Positions 43,662 to 52,417 of a stretch of DNA of 64,000 nt are shown here, in pieces. Origin of the DNA: Flavobacteriales bacterium (GTDB lineage: Bacteria > Bacteroidota > Bacteroidia > Flavobacteriales > Flavobacteriaceae). The translations under genes were made by a program, and so were the position numbers. The first letter of the stretch is position 1; every line of letters starts with the position of its first letter. The stretch spans positions 10,747-74,746 of the forward strand of contig WTJI01000020.1 of assembly GCA_011524905.1 (NCBI GenBank), in the 5' to 3' direction. Under the pieces are notes generated by a model. The model made no database searches. It was not told where the DNA came from and was given only the letters and a program-made list of their open reading frames with translations.

Positions 43662-45002
43662 CTATACCCAAAAATTAATAAAACACGCCATTGCAAAGCC
43701 CGTTACTGCCAAAATGGTTGTCATTACTGTCCATGATCGAAATGTTTGCTTTTCGGTCATACCAAGATATTGACTTACCAGCCAAAAACCGCTATCATTG
43801 ACATGAGAAAAAATTGAAGCCCCAGAAGCAATTGCAACAACCAATAAACTGAGTTGAAAAGAACCTAAAGTAGTATTTTCAATTAGTGGTGCCATGATAC
43901 CAGCAGCAGTGATCATGGCTACTGTGGAAGAACCTTGTAAAATTCTAACTATGGCTGCGGTGCCAAAGGCAACTATCAAGAAAGAGTCTTGATTCCCAAA
44001 CCACATTTGCGCCATCTCTACACCTATAGATGTAGTAATCAGCATTTCTTTTAGTGCTCCCCCAGCACCTGTAAGCAGAATTATGGAACCTGCTGGTGCC
44101 AAAGAGGCTAAGCTAATCTTTAATAGAACAGATCGAGAATACCCTCGAACCACACCCAAAAGATACCATGCCAACAGGTTGGCAATAATCAATGCGGCAA
44201 AAGGATGGCCAAGAAACAATAATGTTTGAGAAAATATTGTTGGCAAGGCCACAATAACACCTGCTTTTATAAGGGCTTTAACAACGATTAAAATTAAAGG
44301 CAAAAGGAGAATAGATAAAATTACATGCAGCTTGGGGGGTGCTATGGTTGGCGTATCATTGTTGCTTAACGTGTCTATTTTTGGGGCAGCAACAAAAATC
44401 TTTACAGCAACCAAGCGACCAAAAACAATCCCCGCGGCAACAGCAGCCGGAATCCCGGTCAACAACCCAGCTAGAATAACCCAGCCTAATTCTGCCCCTA
44501 AAATATCTGCTACCGCAATGGGTCCAGGCGTAGGGGGGATAAAAGCATGTGTAACCGCCAACCCAGCCAACAATGGCAGGGCGTACAGTAATAATGAATG
44601 GCCAGATTGTTTTTGTAAAGCGTATAAGACAGGAATCAAAATAATAAATGCTACATCAAAAAAGACTGGAATTGCCAAAATGAACCCAATAAGTAATAAT
44701 GCCCAGGGCGCATTTTTCTGCCCCGCTCTTGCAAGTAATTGCTGTGCCAGTTGCTGAGCTCCTCCTGTCTTTTCTAATAGCGCACCAAATAATGCCCCCA
44801 AGCCCACCACCGTAGCTACATAACCCAGGGTATTGCCCATTCCGTTTTGAATGGTATCAAATATTTTTTCACTCGGTATTCCTGACAGAATTCCAATTGA
44901 AATTGTTGCTATTAACAAAGCCAAAAAAGCAGGGATTTTTAATCGCAAAATCAAAAAAAGCAATAATGCCAAGCCGACAAGCAATGGTATCAGTATCGTC
45001 AT
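43662..45002 (-). CDS. gntP: Gluconate:H+ symporter, GntP family
   Basis: A 446-residue permease with about 12-14 membrane segments; 'FIPPTPGPIAVADILGAELG', 'SHVNDSGFWLVSQYLGMTEK' and 'RSWTVMTTILAVTGFAMACF' are hallmarks of GntP transporters. It imports gluconate or a related sugar acid for the kinase encoded upstream. It lies 2 bases downstream of gnd and 58 bases upstream of the lactonase gene. Confidence 0.95.
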   Translation of the reverse strand: MTILIPLLVGLALLLFLILRLKIPAFLALLIATISIGILSGIPSEKIFDTIQNGMGNTLGYVATVVGLGALFGALLEKTGGAQQLAQQLLARAGQKNAPWALLLIGFILAIPVFFDVAFIILIPVLYALQKQSGHSLLLYALPLLAGLAVTHAFIPPTPGPIAVADILGAELGWVILAGLLTGIPAAVAAGIVFGRLVAVKIFVAAPKIDTLSNNDTPTIAPPKLHVILSILLLPLILIVVKALIKAGVIVALPTIFSQTLLFLGHPFAALIIANLLAWYLLGVVRGYSRSVLLKISLASLAPAGSIILLTGAGGALKEMLITTSIGVEMAQMWFGNQDSFLIVAFGTAAIVRILQGSSTVAMITAAGIMAPLIENTTLGSFQLSLLVVAIASGASIFSHVNDSGFWLVSQYLGMTEKQTFRSWTVMTTILAVTGFAMACFINFWV

Positions 45003-45004
45003 TT

Positions 45005-46417
45005 TTATTGCTTTGAACTTTTATGCCAAGGGCCATGTGCGCCCCTGTGCGATTCGTCTTGGGTCCAAGTCAATCCGTGGGCTCCAAAATAATCCCGTTG
45101 CGCTTGAATAAAATTACCTGTTGAACGTGCTTCTGTAATCCCCATCAAATATTGCCATGTAGCTGAAAAAGCGGGTAGTGGCACTTGCGTACTCATACCC
45201 CATTGGAGTAATTTTGACAAAGCCTTAAGGTTGACATTAAATTGTTTTGAGAATGCTTTTGTCTCTAATAAATTGGGATATTTTTCCAGTAGCTCCTCAC
45301 ATTGATACATTAATTCTGATTGGATAATACACCCTGCTGTCCAGGATCTTGCTGCTGTTGCTAGTGAAAAAGTCCATTCGTACTGTTTTTTGGCGTACTC
45401 TAAAATAGAAAATCCTTGGAGGTGATTGACCCAGCGTGCCAGGTCATACGCTTTTTTGATTGTATCAGCATCTGGTACTTTTGACTGTTGTATAGATTTC
45501 GATAAGGTTTTGGCCATTTTTTCACGGATTGCTTTTTGTGCAGAACTAAACCGTGCCTGCAGTGCTGCTGTCATAATGGTTGCAGGAAACCCTAATTCGG
45601 CGGCACTGATTGCTGACCATACCCCAGTCCCTTTGTGCTGAGTTACATCTTCGATAGCTTCGATTAGTAAGTCATTTTTACTTTTATAATTCATTAAGTC
45701 TGCACTAACGCCTAATAAATAACTTTGACTATCCGTATGTTGCCATTCTGCAAAAAGATGCCAAGGTGAGGCATCTTGTTGTCGCATCCAGGCGTATACC
45801 TCTGCCAATAGTTGCATTTCTCCATATTCAATCCCGTTGTGAATTGTTTTGACAAAATGTCCTGCACCACCAGTACCAAAATAGCCCAAGCAAGGGGTGC
45901 TATTTTTATTTTTAGCTACTATTTTTTCTAAGATAGCACGTACACTTTCAAAGTCCGATGGGTTGCCACCAACCATCATAGCAGGTCCCTTTAATGCTCC
46001 TGTTTCTCCCCCTGAGACCCCGATACCTAAAAAAGAAATACCTTGCTTTTTGAGATCACGATATCGTGATTGGGTGTTTTCAAAATGAGAATTGCCACCA
46101 TCGATAATCATATCCCCGGGACTTAATAGCTTAACCAAATCGGTCAAAACTGCATCAACAGCTGCCCCCGCTGGCACCATGACTATAATTTTACGCTTGG
46201 GGCGTAAGGCAGTTACAAATTCTTTAATATTTTCAAAAGCCAAGGAGTTGCTCAGTTCCGTATGTTCTTGACAACGACGCGCGGCAATTCGCTCTTCTTT
46301 TCCTTTTACAAACTGATTATATAAGGCCAGCGATACCCCATTTCTAGCCAAGTTCCGAGCCAGGGCCGTTCCCATAACCCCCAGGCCAATTATTCCCCAT
46401 TCTAATTGGTTTTTCAT
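45005..46417 (-). CDS. gnd: 6-phosphogluconate dehydrogenase (decarboxylating)
   Basis: Oxidises 6-phosphogluconate to ribulose-5-phosphate and CO2 with NADP or NAD. 470 residues, the usual size. 'GLGVMGTALARNLARNGVSL' (dinucleotide), 'GIGVSGGETGALKGPAMMVG', 'HFVKTIHNGIEYGEMQLLAE' (catalytic Lys and substrate site) and 'QRDYFGAHGLTWTQDESHRG' (C-terminal substrate tail). Overlaps gntK by 4 bases (ATGA), so translation is coupled. With gluconokinase it routes gluconate into the pentose phosphate pathway rather than Entner-Doudoroff. Confidence 0.96.
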   Translation of the reverse strand: MKNQLEWGIIGLGVMGTALARNLARNGVSLALYNQFVKGKEERIAARRCQEHTELSNSLAFENIKEFVTALRPKRKIIVMVPAGAAVDAVLTDLVKLLSPGDMIIDGGNSHFENTQSRYRDLKKQGISFLGIGVSGGETGALKGPAMMVGGNPSDFESVRAILEKIVAKNKNSTPCLGYFGTGGAGHFVKTIHNGIEYGEMQLLAEVYAWMRQQDASPWHLFAEWQHTDSQSYLLGVSADLMNYKSKNDLLIEAIEDVTQHKGTGVWSAISAAELGFPATIMTAALQARFSSAQKAIREKMAKTLSKSIQQSKVPDADTIKKAYDLARWVNHLQGFSILEYAKKQYEWTFSLATAARSWTAGCIIQSELMYQCEELLEKYPNLLETKAFSKQFNVNLKALSKLLQWGMSTQVPLPAFSATWQYLMGITEARSTGNFIQAQRDYFGAHGLTWTQDESHRGAHGPWHKSSKQ

Positions 46418-46905
46418 CTGATTCGTGATATAACTAAATCAAGTTGTTGTTGAGTACTTAAGGCACAGGATAATACCAAAGCTTCACTTGGCTTTTCTAG
46501 AGCTGCCAACTGGCTTTGAAGTAAGTCTACTGGCATAAAATGATGTCTTTCTGCCATCCTCTTCTCAATAAGTGCAGCCTCCCCTTCTAAATAAACCCAA
46601 TATGGCGGCGGCTCCATACCTCGTGACAAAATATCACGGTAGGACTGTTTGAGCGCAGAACAAGCTAAAACAACAAATTGCTTAGGATCTTTTAATACTT
46701 TATTTAGACTTTCTAGCCAGGGCTGCCTGTCTATATCGTTAAGGGGAATCCCTTTTCTCATTTTATTTACATTGGCTTCCGAATGGTAGTCATCGCCTTC
46801 GATAAATGTTAAGTCTAGGTTATCTGCTAAAGCTTTGGCCAAAGTGGATTTTCCGCTTCCACTGACACCCATAACTACGATGTTAGCAGGATATGATTGT
46901 TTCAT
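46414..46905 (-). CDS. gntK: Gluconokinase
   Basis: Phosphorylates gluconate at C6 using ATP. 163 residues with P-loop 'MGVSGSGKSTLAKAL', 'FIEGDDYHSEANVNKMRKGI', 'DRQPWLESLN' and 'VLACSALKQSYRDIL', which match the GntK family closely. First gene of the gluconate operon. An 8-bp palindrome lies about 25-45 bases upstream of its ATG. Confidence 0.96.
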   Translation of the reverse strand: MKQSYPANIVVMGVSGSGKSTLAKALADNLDLTFIEGDDYHSEANVNKMRKGIPLNDIDRQPWLESLNKVLKDPKQFVVLACSALKQSYRDILSRGMEPPPYWVYLEGEAALIEKRMAERHHFMPVDLLQSQLAALEKPSEALVLSCALSTQQQLDLVISRIR

Positions 46906-46929
46906 GTATCAGCAAATTACTAAAATAAT

Positions 46930-46952
46930 TTACTTACAAGTTTGGTAAGTAA
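46930..46952. promoter_or_regulatory. Palindromic operator candidate upstream of the gluconate operon
   Basis: TTACTTAC-aagtttg-GTAAGTAA is an 8-bp inverted repeat with a 7-base spacer, located in the 100-base divergent region between gntK and the propeller gene at 47006. Size and position fit a binding site for a dimeric sugar-acid regulator. No regulator gene is adjacent. Confidence 0.5.
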
Positions 46953-47005
46953 TTACAAATTACAAATATTTATGTTTCGTTTTAATTTCCACCTAAAAAT
47001 AGAAA

Positions 47006-47827
47006 ATGCGTGTTTTCTTGATTTTCCTTTTTTGTTTACATGGTGCCTTGGCACAAAACCTCGTTGCAGTCATCCCGCTTGACAATAGCATGAAAGAAAC
47101 CTCTGGCCTTGAATTTTTCAATGGTCATTTTTTGACACATAATGACTCAGGGGGAGAAGCAGCCCTTTATGAATTTGATTCCAAAGGGAGGCTGATCGCT
47201 ATTCACTCAGTTACCAATGCCAAAAACAAAGACTGGGAAGATATAGCTCAAGACCAAGACTTTATGTATATCGGTGATCATGGTAATAATTATGCTTCTA
47301 GAGAAGGGCTAAAGATTTATAAAACAAAATGGAACGGTAGCAGTTTTAAGAGCATAGGTAAAATTCGTATTCGTTATGGTCAACAAAAAAACTTTAACAA
47401 AAGAGGCATGAACGCCTTTGATGCGGAGGGGCTGACTGTAGCTGGAGAAAAACTACTTCTTTTTTCTAAAAATAGAAACACAAAAAACACAGAAGTCTAT
47501 ACCATTTCTAAAGAACCGGGTGAATATGTTATTTACCCTAAATCATCAGTTGCTGTCGATGCGCTCATTACAGGGGCAGATTTTGATCCAAAAACCCAAG
47601 TTCTGGGTTTGGTAGGCTATGGATTTGATGGTACCCAATTTATTTTTAGGGTACAAAATTTTGATCCTGAAAAATTAAATTTTGAAGCCATTGAGTCTGC
47701 TGAAATACCCCACAAAGGGGCACAAATCGAAGCCATAAAGGTAATCGATGCACAACATTTTTGGATAACCTCTGAAAAAACAAAAACCTTCGGACAAGCA
47801 GAGCTTATTCAACTTGAGTGGAAATAA
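47006..47827 (+). CDS. Secreted beta-propeller-like protein of unknown function
   Basis: A 273-residue exported protein (signal peptide MRVFLIFLFCLHGALAQ). It has propeller-type blades: 'ETSGLEFFNGHFLTHNDSGG', 'KDWEDIAQDQDFMYIGDHGN', 'DAEGLTVAGEKLLLFSKNRN', 'EAIKVIDAQHFWITSEKTKT'. The pattern resembles SdiA-regulated or phytase-like/esterase-like propellers. It is divergent from gntK and shares the intergenic palindrome, but a functional link to gluconate is unproven. Confidence 0.78.
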   Translation: MRVFLIFLFCLHGALAQNLVAVIPLDNSMKETSGLEFFNGHFLTHNDSGGEAALYEFDSKGRLIAIHSVTNAKNKDWEDIAQDQDFMYIGDHGNNYASREGLKIYKTKWNGSSFKSIGKIRIRYGQQKNFNKRGMNAFDAEGLTVAGEKLLLFSKNRNTKNTEVYTISKEPGEYVIYPKSSVAVDALITGADFDPKTQVLGLVGYGFDGTQFIFRVQNFDPEKLNFEAIESAEIPHKGAQIEAIKVIDAQHFWITSEKTKTFGQAELIQLEWK

Positions 47828-48310
47828 TTATTCGCCCAGGAAGTTTTTGATCGACTCTTTTAGTAAAATACCATCGCTACTAAACAAGCGTGCTTGCTCT
47901 ACTTTTTTAGAATTACCGAACGTCAGTATATAAATTGGATGAATCAATGTTTTCCCTTCAAATTGAAGCTTTTCTAATTCATACATACGATGACTAACCC
48001 TTCCTGAATTATAACGTTTAATTAACCTTGTATTGACACCTGTTCCGCCTTGTTGTGTTGACAAAAAATCTTGACTAAAACCAAAAAAATGATTTTGATA
48101 AGGAATGTCAATAGTAGCGGGCTTATTGTTTTTATCCATCCATAGACTGTCTTGGCTCATGTGGTAATAATAGGTTTGGGCATAATCTTGCGGACTCAAT
48201 ATTGCATCGAAATCTTCAAACATTTTTTGAGCAACATCAAAATCTGGATAGTGTGAAGTTTCACACCCAAAAAAAATCAAGTAGCCAACTAAAAAAGCAT
48301 ATCGTTTCAT
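47828..48310 (-). CDS. Lipoprotein of unknown function
   Basis: A 160-residue lipoprotein (MKRYAFLVGYLIFFGCETSH, lipid Cys about 16). The mature part is mixed alpha/beta with 'RMYELEKLQFEGKTLIHPIY'. Stop codons of this gene and the convergent 47006 gene are directly adjacent (TAA|TTA) with no base between. Overlaps the upstream DUF6150 gene by 4 bases, so it is part of a coupled three-gene run. No family recognised. Confidence 0.72.
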   Translation of the reverse strand: MKRYAFLVGYLIFFGCETSHYPDFDVAQKMFEDFDAILSPQDYAQTYYYHMSQDSLWMDKNNKPATIDIPYQNHFFGFSQDFLSTQQGGTGVNTRLIKRYNSGRVSHRMYELEKLQFEGKTLIHPIYILTFGNSKKVEQARLFSSDGILLKESIKNFLGE

Positions 48311-48663
48311 TCCAATAATTTCATTTTACGATTGTTTATCCACCCAGCTTGGGACTTTTCTTCAACAAAATAAATAGATAAATCAGCAGCTGATTTTTCT
48401 TCAACAAAAAATATTTTCTTTTGGGCGTAGGTTTGGGAATCTTGAAAATACCAGAGTCCTTGGTTGCCAATCGCCTGTTTTTTGGAGGTGACAACAAAAA
48501 CGTGCAAGTCAGCAGTATCGGGAAAATCAGATATATATACTCGCACGCTACTTTTTTTGGCTTCCCCCACGGATTGTACAACTTGCCCGGTAGCAAAATT
48601 AGCTTTCACAATAGCCAAAAAAGCACCTATAAAAAAAATAAGTTTATTTCGTTCCAACACCAT
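48307..48663 (-). CDS. DUF6150 family secreted repeat protein
   Basis: About 118 residues, with signal-like N-terminus ('LIFFIGAFLAIVKANFATGQ') and imperfect repeats of the DUF6150 type: 'RVYISDFPDTADLHVFVV', 'QTYAQKKIFFVEEKSAADLS', 'IYFVEEKSQAGWIN', each a beta strand plus an 'S/T-x-A-D/G' turn. Family function unknown. ATGs exist at 48675 and 48663; both lie inside the end of the upstream gene, so translation is overlapped by 20-32 bases. It overlaps the downstream gene by 4 bases. Confidence 0.78.
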   Translation of the reverse strand: MVLERNKLIFFIGAFLAIVKANFATGQVVQSVGEAKKSSVRVYISDFPDTADLHVFVVTSKKQAIGNQGLWYFQDSQTYAQKKIFFVEEKSAADLSIYFVEEKSQAGWINNRKMKLLE

Positions 48664-49093
48664 CGAAAGTATCATGTAAGTGATTGGTATTCCAATTCAA
48701 ATATGCACAAAAGTAGTCCAGACTTTTATCGTATTCAAAGCGAAATTGTAAATCGCCTTCTCGGACAACAACATCCTTTAGTGTTGCAACAGAATCAAGG
48801 AACAAATTGCCCGCTTCAAAACGATGTGGTCCGCTGTAAACGTGGCTTTGGTAAACACCTCCCTCTCCTGTTGTAAAGGTAATTATTAGGTTGTCCTGCT
48901 GAATATCAAGGGTGTTGACGTAGCAAACCTTTGCCGCTTTAGATTGATTCGAGCGTCTTATTTTCCATTTACCAATTAATTGTGGATCTATTTCCTGTAG
49001 GGGAGATGCTTCTTCTTTGCAGCTTTGGCAAAGGATCACACAGAGGATTGTAATCAGGAGTGCAATTTGAACTGGCTGTGATCTATTCTTCAT
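48644..49093 (-). CDS. Lipocalin-like lipoprotein of unknown function
   Basis: A 149-residue lipoprotein: hydrophobic N-terminus ending 'CVILCQSCKEE', then a small beta-barrel-like domain opening 'DPQLIGKWKIRRSNQS' and containing three cysteines. The 'L.GKW' start is typical of lipocalin-like domains. First gene of the overlapping run with the DUF6150 gene and the 47828 lipoprotein. Confidence 0.7.
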   Translation of the reverse strand: MKNRSQPVQIALLITILCVILCQSCKEEASPLQEIDPQLIGKWKIRRSNQSKAAKVCYVNTLDIQQDNLIITFTTGEGGVYQSHVYSGPHRFEAGNLFLDSVATLKDVVVREGDLQFRFEYDKSLDYFCAYLNWNTNHLHDTFDGVGTK

Positions 49094-49186
49094 TACTTTA
49101 ACGTGACTTTAACCTGCTTTTGATCAAACCTTAACATACTAGTTGGTAATTTTAAATGATTGAATAGGCTTTTGTCATTTTGTTTG

Positions 49187-49240
49187 ATAGCCCGTTTTAT
49201 ATTGGTTTGAAGTTATCCATAGAAGCGGGCTTTTTTATTG
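49187..49240 (+). terminator. Plus-strand terminator without an obvious plus-strand gene
   Basis: AGCCCGTTTTAT pairs with ATAGAAGCGGGCT (one bulge, two G-T pairs) around an 18-base loop and is followed by TTTTTTATT on the plus strand. On the minus strand the sequence after the hairpin is not T-rich. The nearest plus-strand gene ends at 47827, so it may close an unannotated small RNA, or serve the minus-strand SET gene poorly. Confidence 0.55.
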
Positions 49241-49603
49241 ACTCACCTCAAATTCAAATTCCCAATTGGGATTGTCTAGTTGGTTGATTATGTATTTGAG
49301 AGTCAATTCTTGACCAGCTTCTATGGGCTGGGTAGTAATGAGCCTAATATGCTTCACAGCACCTACTTGTTCGTCTTTCTCAGCAATAATGGCCTTACAA
49401 TTTGGCATATCGTGATGGTTTATAAAACCGCCTATGGGTAATCTTATGTAACCATTGTCAAAGCGTGTATCGAACACATGACTCATGCCCAGGTCTGTTT
49501 CTGCGGGAATATGCTGTGTGGCAATCAGCCCTAATCCTTCTATTTTACTGGGGCCTATAGTCAGAAAGCTAGGTAAAGGCCGCCATTGTGAGTTTTCCAA
49601 CAT
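49235..49603 (-). CDS. SET-domain protein (putative lysine methyltransferase)
   Basis: A 122-residue minimal SET domain. 'IEGLGLIATQHIPAETDLGM' is the N-SET turn, 'IGGFINHHDMPNCKAIIAEK' carries the NHxxxPN knot and 'LITTQPIEAGQELTLKYI' the GEEL-x-x-x-Y end with the catalytic Tyr. SAM-dependent protein-lysine methylation is expected; bacterial substrates are not known. Last gene of the run M20, secreted protein, SBF, thiolase, SET (30 bases after thiolase). Confidence 0.85.
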   Translation of the reverse strand: MLENSQWRPLPSFLTIGPSKIEGLGLIATQHIPAETDLGMSHVFDTRFDNGYIRLPIGGFINHHDMPNCKAIIAEKDEQVGAVKHIRLITTQPIEAGQELTLKYIINQLDNPNWEFEFEVSQ

Positions 49604-49633
49604 TTGGTCTGATTTCTATGGTAAAAATAGAAA

Positions 49634-50803
49634 TTATTTTTTCAAAATAAGAGCAGAAGCCCCGCCACCACCATTACATACTGCTGCTGCGCCATAAGTT
49701 CCGCTTTTTTGTAATTGTGACAATAAAGTAACCACAATACGAGCACCTGAACATCCCAAAGGATGCCCTAAAGAAACAGCGCCTCCATTAGGATTTACTT
49801 TTTGAGAGTCCAACCCCAACAATTTGATGTTTGCCAGTCCTACAACTGAAAAAGCTTCATTAAGCTCAAACCAATCTATGTCTGATATTTTCAAATGCGC
49901 GCGTTTTAGCGCCTTAGGAAGGGCCTGAGCAGGTGCTGTAGTGAACCACTGTGGTTCCTGGGCTGCATCGGCCTGACTTACTAGGGTTGCCAGAGGGGTA
50001 AGGCCCAGAGATTTTGATTTTTCTAATGACATTAAAATCAATGCAGCAGCTCCATCGTTCAATGTAGATGCATTGGCAGCTGTCACTGTTCCTTCTTTTC
50101 CAAAAGCAGGACGAAGCTGCGCAAATTTCTCCAAGTTAACACGGGTATACTCCTCGTCTTCAGAAATAATTAGAGGTGCTCCTTTTCGTTGAGGTACACT
50201 GACTGGTACTACCTCTTCTGCAAAAAATCCTGAAGTCCAAGCTGCTTGACTCCTTTTGTAGGACTGTTGGGCAAAAGCATCTTGCGCTTCTCTGGTTATT
50301 TGGTGTTTTACAGCTGTAGCATCTGCAAACACACCCATGGCAACTTGATCATAGGCATCAGTCAACCCATCTACTTGCATCGTATCAGACAATTGACCTG
50401 AACCAAATTTTAACCCTGCTCGTAAATGTGCAAAATGAGGGCTACGACTCATGTTTTCCATCCCACCGGCTACGACCACATCAGCTGTTCCGAGAGCTAT
50501 CGCTTGGGCTGCCAGTTGAATACTTTTCATCCCAGAAGCGCATACTTTATTTACCGTAGTGCAGGGGACATTTGTCGAAATTCCAGCTTTTATAGCAGCT
50601 TGTCTTGCTGGGGCTTGACCACAGCCCGCTTGCAAAACTTGCCCCATAAAAACCTCTTCGACTTCCGACGGATTCAATCCAATTGAATCCATCGCTGAAC
50701 GAATGGCAATACTGCCCAGTTTTACCGATTCAACTGTCGATAAACCGCCCATAAAACCCCCTATTGGTGTTCTTTTGGCCGAAACTATGACTACTTCTTT
50801 CAT
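49634..50803 (-). CDS. Acetyl-CoA C-acetyltransferase (thiolase)
   Basis: Thiolytic cleavage or condensation of 3-ketoacyl-CoA. 389 residues with active-site Cys 88 in 'NKVCASGMKSIQLAAQ', the His of 'NGGAVSLGHPLGCSGARIVV' and second Cys in 'AAVCNGGGGASAL'. Size and motifs fit the degradative/acetoacetyl-CoA type. It supplies the step missing in the 35-40 kb cluster, although it is encoded 9 kb away in a different operon, 8 bases downstream of the SBF symporter. Confidence 0.95.
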   Translation of the reverse strand: MKEVVIVSAKRTPIGGFMGGLSTVESVKLGSIAIRSAMDSIGLNPSEVEEVFMGQVLQAGCGQAPARQAAIKAGISTNVPCTTVNKVCASGMKSIQLAAQAIALGTADVVVAGGMENMSRSPHFAHLRAGLKFGSGQLSDTMQVDGLTDAYDQVAMGVFADATAVKHQITREAQDAFAQQSYKRSQAAWTSGFFAEEVVPVSVPQRKGAPLIISEDEEYTRVNLEKFAQLRPAFGKEGTVTAANASTLNDGAAALILMSLEKSKSLGLTPLATLVSQADAAQEPQWFTTAPAQALPKALKRAHLKISDIDWFELNEAFSVVGLANIKLLGLDSQKVNPNGGAVSLGHPLGCSGARIVVTLLSQLQKSGTYGAAAVCNGGGGASALILKK

Positions 50804-50811
50804 GATCCTTT

Positions 50812-51735
50812 TTACTTTTTTTTCGGGAATATTACTGTAAATATACTCCCATAGATAGAATGAACTAAGCTTGAAATGGCTGCTGGTATAGCTGCCATAG
50901 GATTGGCAATATTTTCTTGTGCCAAAACCACACCTAGTCCAGAATTTTGCATCCCAACTTCTATAGATATGGTCTTACTAACTTCGGGCTGGCGAAGCAT
51001 CCACAAGCTAAAAAAATACCCCAATACAAATCCCAATAAATGCAGAATCAACAAGGCAGCAACCAAATGTAGGCCTGCTGATAAAATAATTTCCTTCCCC
51101 TTTCCAATGATACTAGCAACAATCAGGGTAATCAATATGACAGCTATTGGTGGCGCGAAAGGAATACATTTTTGAGTTGTTCTTGGTAAATATCGATTGA
51201 TAATTATTCCCAGGGCAATGGGTAGAAGGACTACTTTAACCGTAGAGAAAAACAATCCGGAAGCCGCTACAGCAACATAAGTCCCTGACAGGCTTGATGT
51301 CAATAAAGGCGTTAAAACTATGGCTGCTAAGGTAGAAACAGTTGTCATGGCGACAGACAAGGCCAGGTGTGCGCGTGCCAAGTATGCAATAACATTGGAA
51401 GCCGTACCCCCTGGACAGCAGGAAACTAAAATCAACCCAACTGCAAAAAAAGGTGGCAACTGAAACAAAACCCCTAATAACCAGCCTAAAAAAGGCATAA
51501 CTGTAAATTGAAGTAAAACTCCAAAAAACACCCATCGAGGCGATCGACCTACTTCTTTAAAATCTTCCCAACGCAGGGTAATTCCCATCCCTAGCATAAT
51601 GCCCCCAAGACCTAAGGTAATGAGTGAGCCTGAGAACCACGTAAATAATGGAGGGTGGTATAAGGCGGTAGCCGCTGCTGCTGTTACTAAAAATGGAAAG
51701 GCTCTAGTAAGGTTTTCTGTTACAGAACTAAGCAT
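50812..51735 (-). CDS. SBF/bile-acid:sodium symporter family transporter
   Basis: A 307-residue membrane protein with about ten segments. 'GLILVSCCPGGTASNVIAYL' and 'ISIEVGMQNSGLGVVLAQEN' are the sodium-binding hallmarks of the BASS/SBF fold. Bacterial members import organic acids or sterol-like acids with sodium. The gene abuts the upstream secreted-protein gene with zero spacing, and the thiolase gene follows by 8 bases. Confidence 0.93.
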   Translation of the reverse strand: MLSSVTENLTRAFPFLVTAAAATALYHPPLFTWFSGSLITLGLGGIMLGMGITLRWEDFKEVGRSPRWVFFGVLLQFTVMPFLGWLLGVLFQLPPFFAVGLILVSCCPGGTASNVIAYLARAHLALSVAMTTVSTLAAIVLTPLLTSSLSGTYVAVAASGLFFSTVKVVLLPIALGIIINRYLPRTTQKCIPFAPPIAVILITLIVASIIGKGKEIILSAGLHLVAALLILHLLGFVLGYFFSLWMLRQPEVSKTISIEVGMQNSGLGVVLAQENIANPMAAIPAAISSLVHSIYGSIFTVIFPKKK

Positions 51736-52392
51736 TTATTTTGCAGAGCGTTGTGTCCATATTTCATGCATTGGCTGACCTTTACTACTTTTTCCTTTGT
51801 GATACCAATCATTCCCATTGCGGTTAAATTCAAAAGACAATGACATGCCAACTTTATTGTTGTCACGTGAAAAATATTCTATATGCTCTGTGTAGGTCCC
51901 CTCTTTTGAAGTAAATGCACCGCCTCCCGAACCAAAAAACTTAAAGCCTTCCGTGTTGTAGGCCGTCCATTGAAAATAACCATCAACTAAAAATTTTAGT
52001 GTTTTCCGACTGCGGGTTATATCTCGGCGTTGTTCTCCTTCTGGTTTAACTCTTCCCCCCATTAGCCATTTGCCATCTAGAACTTGCTCATGATTGGTTT
52101 GTTGTTCCCACTCCCTTTTATCCCATTTAAATACGTCCAAAGAATCCTTCTCAAAATTGGAATTGAACTCTAAATCTGCGACGAGTTGGTTCCCTTCCTT
52201 TTTATAGTAGCCACCCCGTGTCAAAATAAATTTGGGTGGGTCTATTTGATAGGTCGTTTCTATGATGTACTCTGAGTCCATTAAGATACGGTGTTGTACT
52301 TCCATATTTTCCTCTCCAGAGGTAAATTGATAGACTTGCCCTTGGGCAAAGGCAGTAGCTAAAATCAAAAGGGCTAAAACTAGTTTTTTCAT
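51736..52392 (-). CDS. Secreted protein of unknown function
   Basis: A 218-residue exported protein (MKKLVLALLILATAFAQGQ). The mature part is beta-rich: 'ENMEVQHRILMDSEYIIETT', 'KTLKFLVDGYFQWTAYNTEG', 'VGMSLSFEFNRNGNDWYHKG', suggesting a lipocalin-like barrel. It looks like a family common in flavobacteria without assigned function. Encoded between the M20 hydrolase (25 bases) and the SBF symporter (0 bases). Confidence 0.78.
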   Translation of the reverse strand: MKKLVLALLILATAFAQGQVYQFTSGEENMEVQHRILMDSEYIIETTYQIDPPKFILTRGGYYKKEGNQLVADLEFNSNFEKDSLDVFKWDKREWEQQTNHEQVLDGKWLMGGRVKPEGEQRRDITRSRKTLKFLVDGYFQWTAYNTEGFKFFGSGGGAFTSKEGTYTEHIEYFSRDNNKVGMSLSFEFNRNGNDWYHKGKSSKGQPMHEIWTQRSAK

Positions 52393-52417
52393 GGAAAACG
52401 TTTATCAGTTTATAAAT

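Noticed and set aside
44332-44757. 141-codon plus-strand ORF opposite gntP
   Set aside because: Shadow frame of a membrane protein; composition (Ala, Pro, Asn) mirrors complementary codons.
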